From JABMNT01 sp048262255 (lineage in GTDB: Bacteria; Pseudomonadota; Alphaproteobacteria; Rhodospirillales; Casp-alpha2), in contig JBLXFH010000002.1 of NCBI GenBank assembly GCA_048262255.1, forward strand, positions 62,001 through 126,000: DNA of 64,000 nucleotides, in the 5' to 3' direction. Numbering within the stretch: the first letter of the stretch is position 1; each line of letters begins with the position of its first letter. The notes beneath the pieces are model-generated. The model searched no databases. It was not told the DNA's origin and saw only the letters and a list, made by a program, of their open reading frames with translations. The position numbers and the translations under genes are program-made. This document shows positions 63,083-64,000 of this stretch, piece after piece.

Positions 63083-64000
63083 TTAGACGGCCTGAATCTC
63101 TGCACGCAATGACCCAGCGCCAACAAAACGCCGGTAACGATCCAGTTCGGCAAGCAATTGGTCGCGCCTTCCCTTCCCCATGCGAATACCGGGTTCCAGC
63201 CACAATCCCTTGACCTCAAGCGCGTCGTTTTCTTTTACGTGTTTCATGTCAATGCGCCCGATGAAGCGCTGCCCCTCAAGCAGCGGGAAAACATAATAGC
63301 CATATTTGCGTTTGGCTTCCGGCACAAAAACCTCAATTTTGTAATCAAACCCGAACAGGCGCAGACAGCGCTTTCTGTCCCTGATCAACGGATCAAACGG
63401 GGATAAGACACGAACCCGGTTCGGCGGTTCCGGCATGTTAGACAACTGTTGAGGCAAATCCGGAAACGCCATGGCTTTTGTCGGTTGAACGCCGTCTGCA
63501 GGTTCAATCAGAACTTCCATCAGTTCCATATTGTTCAGATGCTCCTGACACCAGGCGCGGGCTTCCTGCGGGGTAATCAGATCCCAGAATGCGGCAATTT
63601 CCCCGGATGTTGCCGTTCCCAGCCTCGAAAGCGCCGAACGACAGGCCCAGTCAATGAAAGCCTCGCCGCTGACCGAGGCGTTTCGGTGCAATTCGGGGAT
63701 AACATTTTCGGTGATATCATAGATTTTCTGAAACCCGGACCGCCCGGAAATCGATAACGCCCCGGTGCGCCAATGAAGTTCCAACGCGGTTTTTTCTGGG
63801 TGCCAGTCCCACCAACCGGTCCCTTTTTTGCGACGCGTTCCAACATCGCGGGCCATCTTAGGGCCTTCGCAGGCGACTTGTTGCAGAATGTCCGTCATGA
63901 CCTCATCGAACCCTTCACGGCGGCGTGTGCGCCAGCGCTCGGGCAAGGTTGCTTTTTCCCGTTCAAACCGGTGTTTCCAGTAAGGATAAAAGGCGCTCGG
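63083..64000 (-). CDS. YcaQ/AlkX-type winged-helix DNA glycosylase family protein (partial)
   Basis: The frame is open through base 64000, so 305 C-terminal residues are visible and the N-terminus is outside the window; the TTG at 63946 is internal. Family blocks are WWDWHPEKTALELHWRTGAL, SISGRSGFQKIYDITENVIP, VLSPFDPLIRDRKRCLRLFG and IGRIDMKH. E. coli YcaQ (AlkX) unhooks interstrand crosslinks; the same activity is inferred. Its catalytic motif lies in the part not visible or was not identified. Confidence 0.88.
   Translation of the reverse strand, partial: PSAFYPYWKHRFEREKATLPERWRTRRREGFDEVMTDILQQVACEGPKMARDVGTRRKKGTGWWDWHPEKTALELHWRTGALSISGRSGFQKIYDITENVIPELHRNASVSGEAFIDWACRSALSRLGTATSGEIAAFWDLITPQEARAWCQEHLNNMELMEVLIEPADGVQPTKAMAFPDLPQQLSNMPEPPNRVRVLSPFDPLIRDRKRCLRLFGFDYKIEVFVPEAKRKYGYYVFPLLEGQRFIGRIDMKHVKENDALEVKGLWLEPGIRMGKGRRDQLLAELDRYRRFVGAGSLRAEIQAV

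Overview
The window is about 64 kb of chromosomal DNA from a free-living alphaproteobacterium. The support is family content (EipB/DUF1849, HdaA, DUF2066, TlyA-Dxs-IspA-XseB, DUF6691-type YeeE halves, a TipN/GPR-like coiled-coil protein, CtrA-type TTAA-N7-TTAA boxes) and moderate G+C. A Rhodospirillales/Sneathiella-like lineage is my best guess, but no rRNA or other phylogenetic marker was used. I saw no tRNA, rRNA, CRISPR array, insertion sequence or prophage. Genes are densely packed, with many 4-base overlaps, so this is mostly core genome with a few lineage-specific genes.

Layout. 1-8.7 kb: the end of a uroporphyrinogen methyltransferase gene, a 1429-residue membrane-anchored protein built of 46 repeats of 25 residues, a three-module glycosyltransferase and an SDR. 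8.8-18.1 kb: SRAP protein, cation/proton antiporter, universal stress protein, a kinase with a degenerate aminoglycoside-phosphotransferase remnant, FieF-type metal exporter and pdxH, glycine-zipper lipoprotein, J-domain protein, YihY membrane protein. 18.3-28.9 kb: fabI-aroC-phosphatase, TTC38-like TPR protein, rhodanese, then the isoprenoid block xseB-ispA-dxs-tlyA, a histone-deacetylase-like protein and a WD40-cytochrome c fusion. 29.2-36.2 kb: an RND efflux pair, then sulfide/persulfide genes (tusA, divergent persulfide dioxygenase-rhodanese) and a second metallo-beta-lactamase protein.

36.2-43.2 kb: an HTH protein with a helical partner, ROK sugar kinase, EipB, an unknown protein behind a sigma-54 promoter flanked by two perfect CtrA boxes, a SPOR lipoprotein and aspS. 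43.5-55.1 kb: rnd, then seven tightly spaced minus-strand genes (DUF2066, pgsA, AI-2E/PerM transporter, hdaA, SDR, ppk, ppx), and divergently purM-purN-GNAT. The purM reading frame has no ATG, GTG or TTG start at the expected place; an ATT codon with an ideal ribosome-binding site is the best start. 55.1-64 kb: conserved unknown protein, two SDRs, a 54-residue membrane protein, SLC13/RCK transporter, MFS transporter, VOC protein, split YeeE/YedE transporter and a YcaQ/AlkX-like protein running off the end.

Shared themes are envelope and polarity (coiled-coil protein, EipB, SPOR, glycosyltransferase), sulfur handling (TusA, persulfide dioxygenase, rhodanese, YeeE/YedE), and replication/stringency control (HdaA beside polyphosphate enzymes). 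I found no defence island or self-contained novel system. The most unusual items are the 25-residue repeat protein, the CtrA/sigma-54 promoter, the ATT-start purM, the kinase with the decayed phosphotransferase half, and the propeller-cytochrome fusion.
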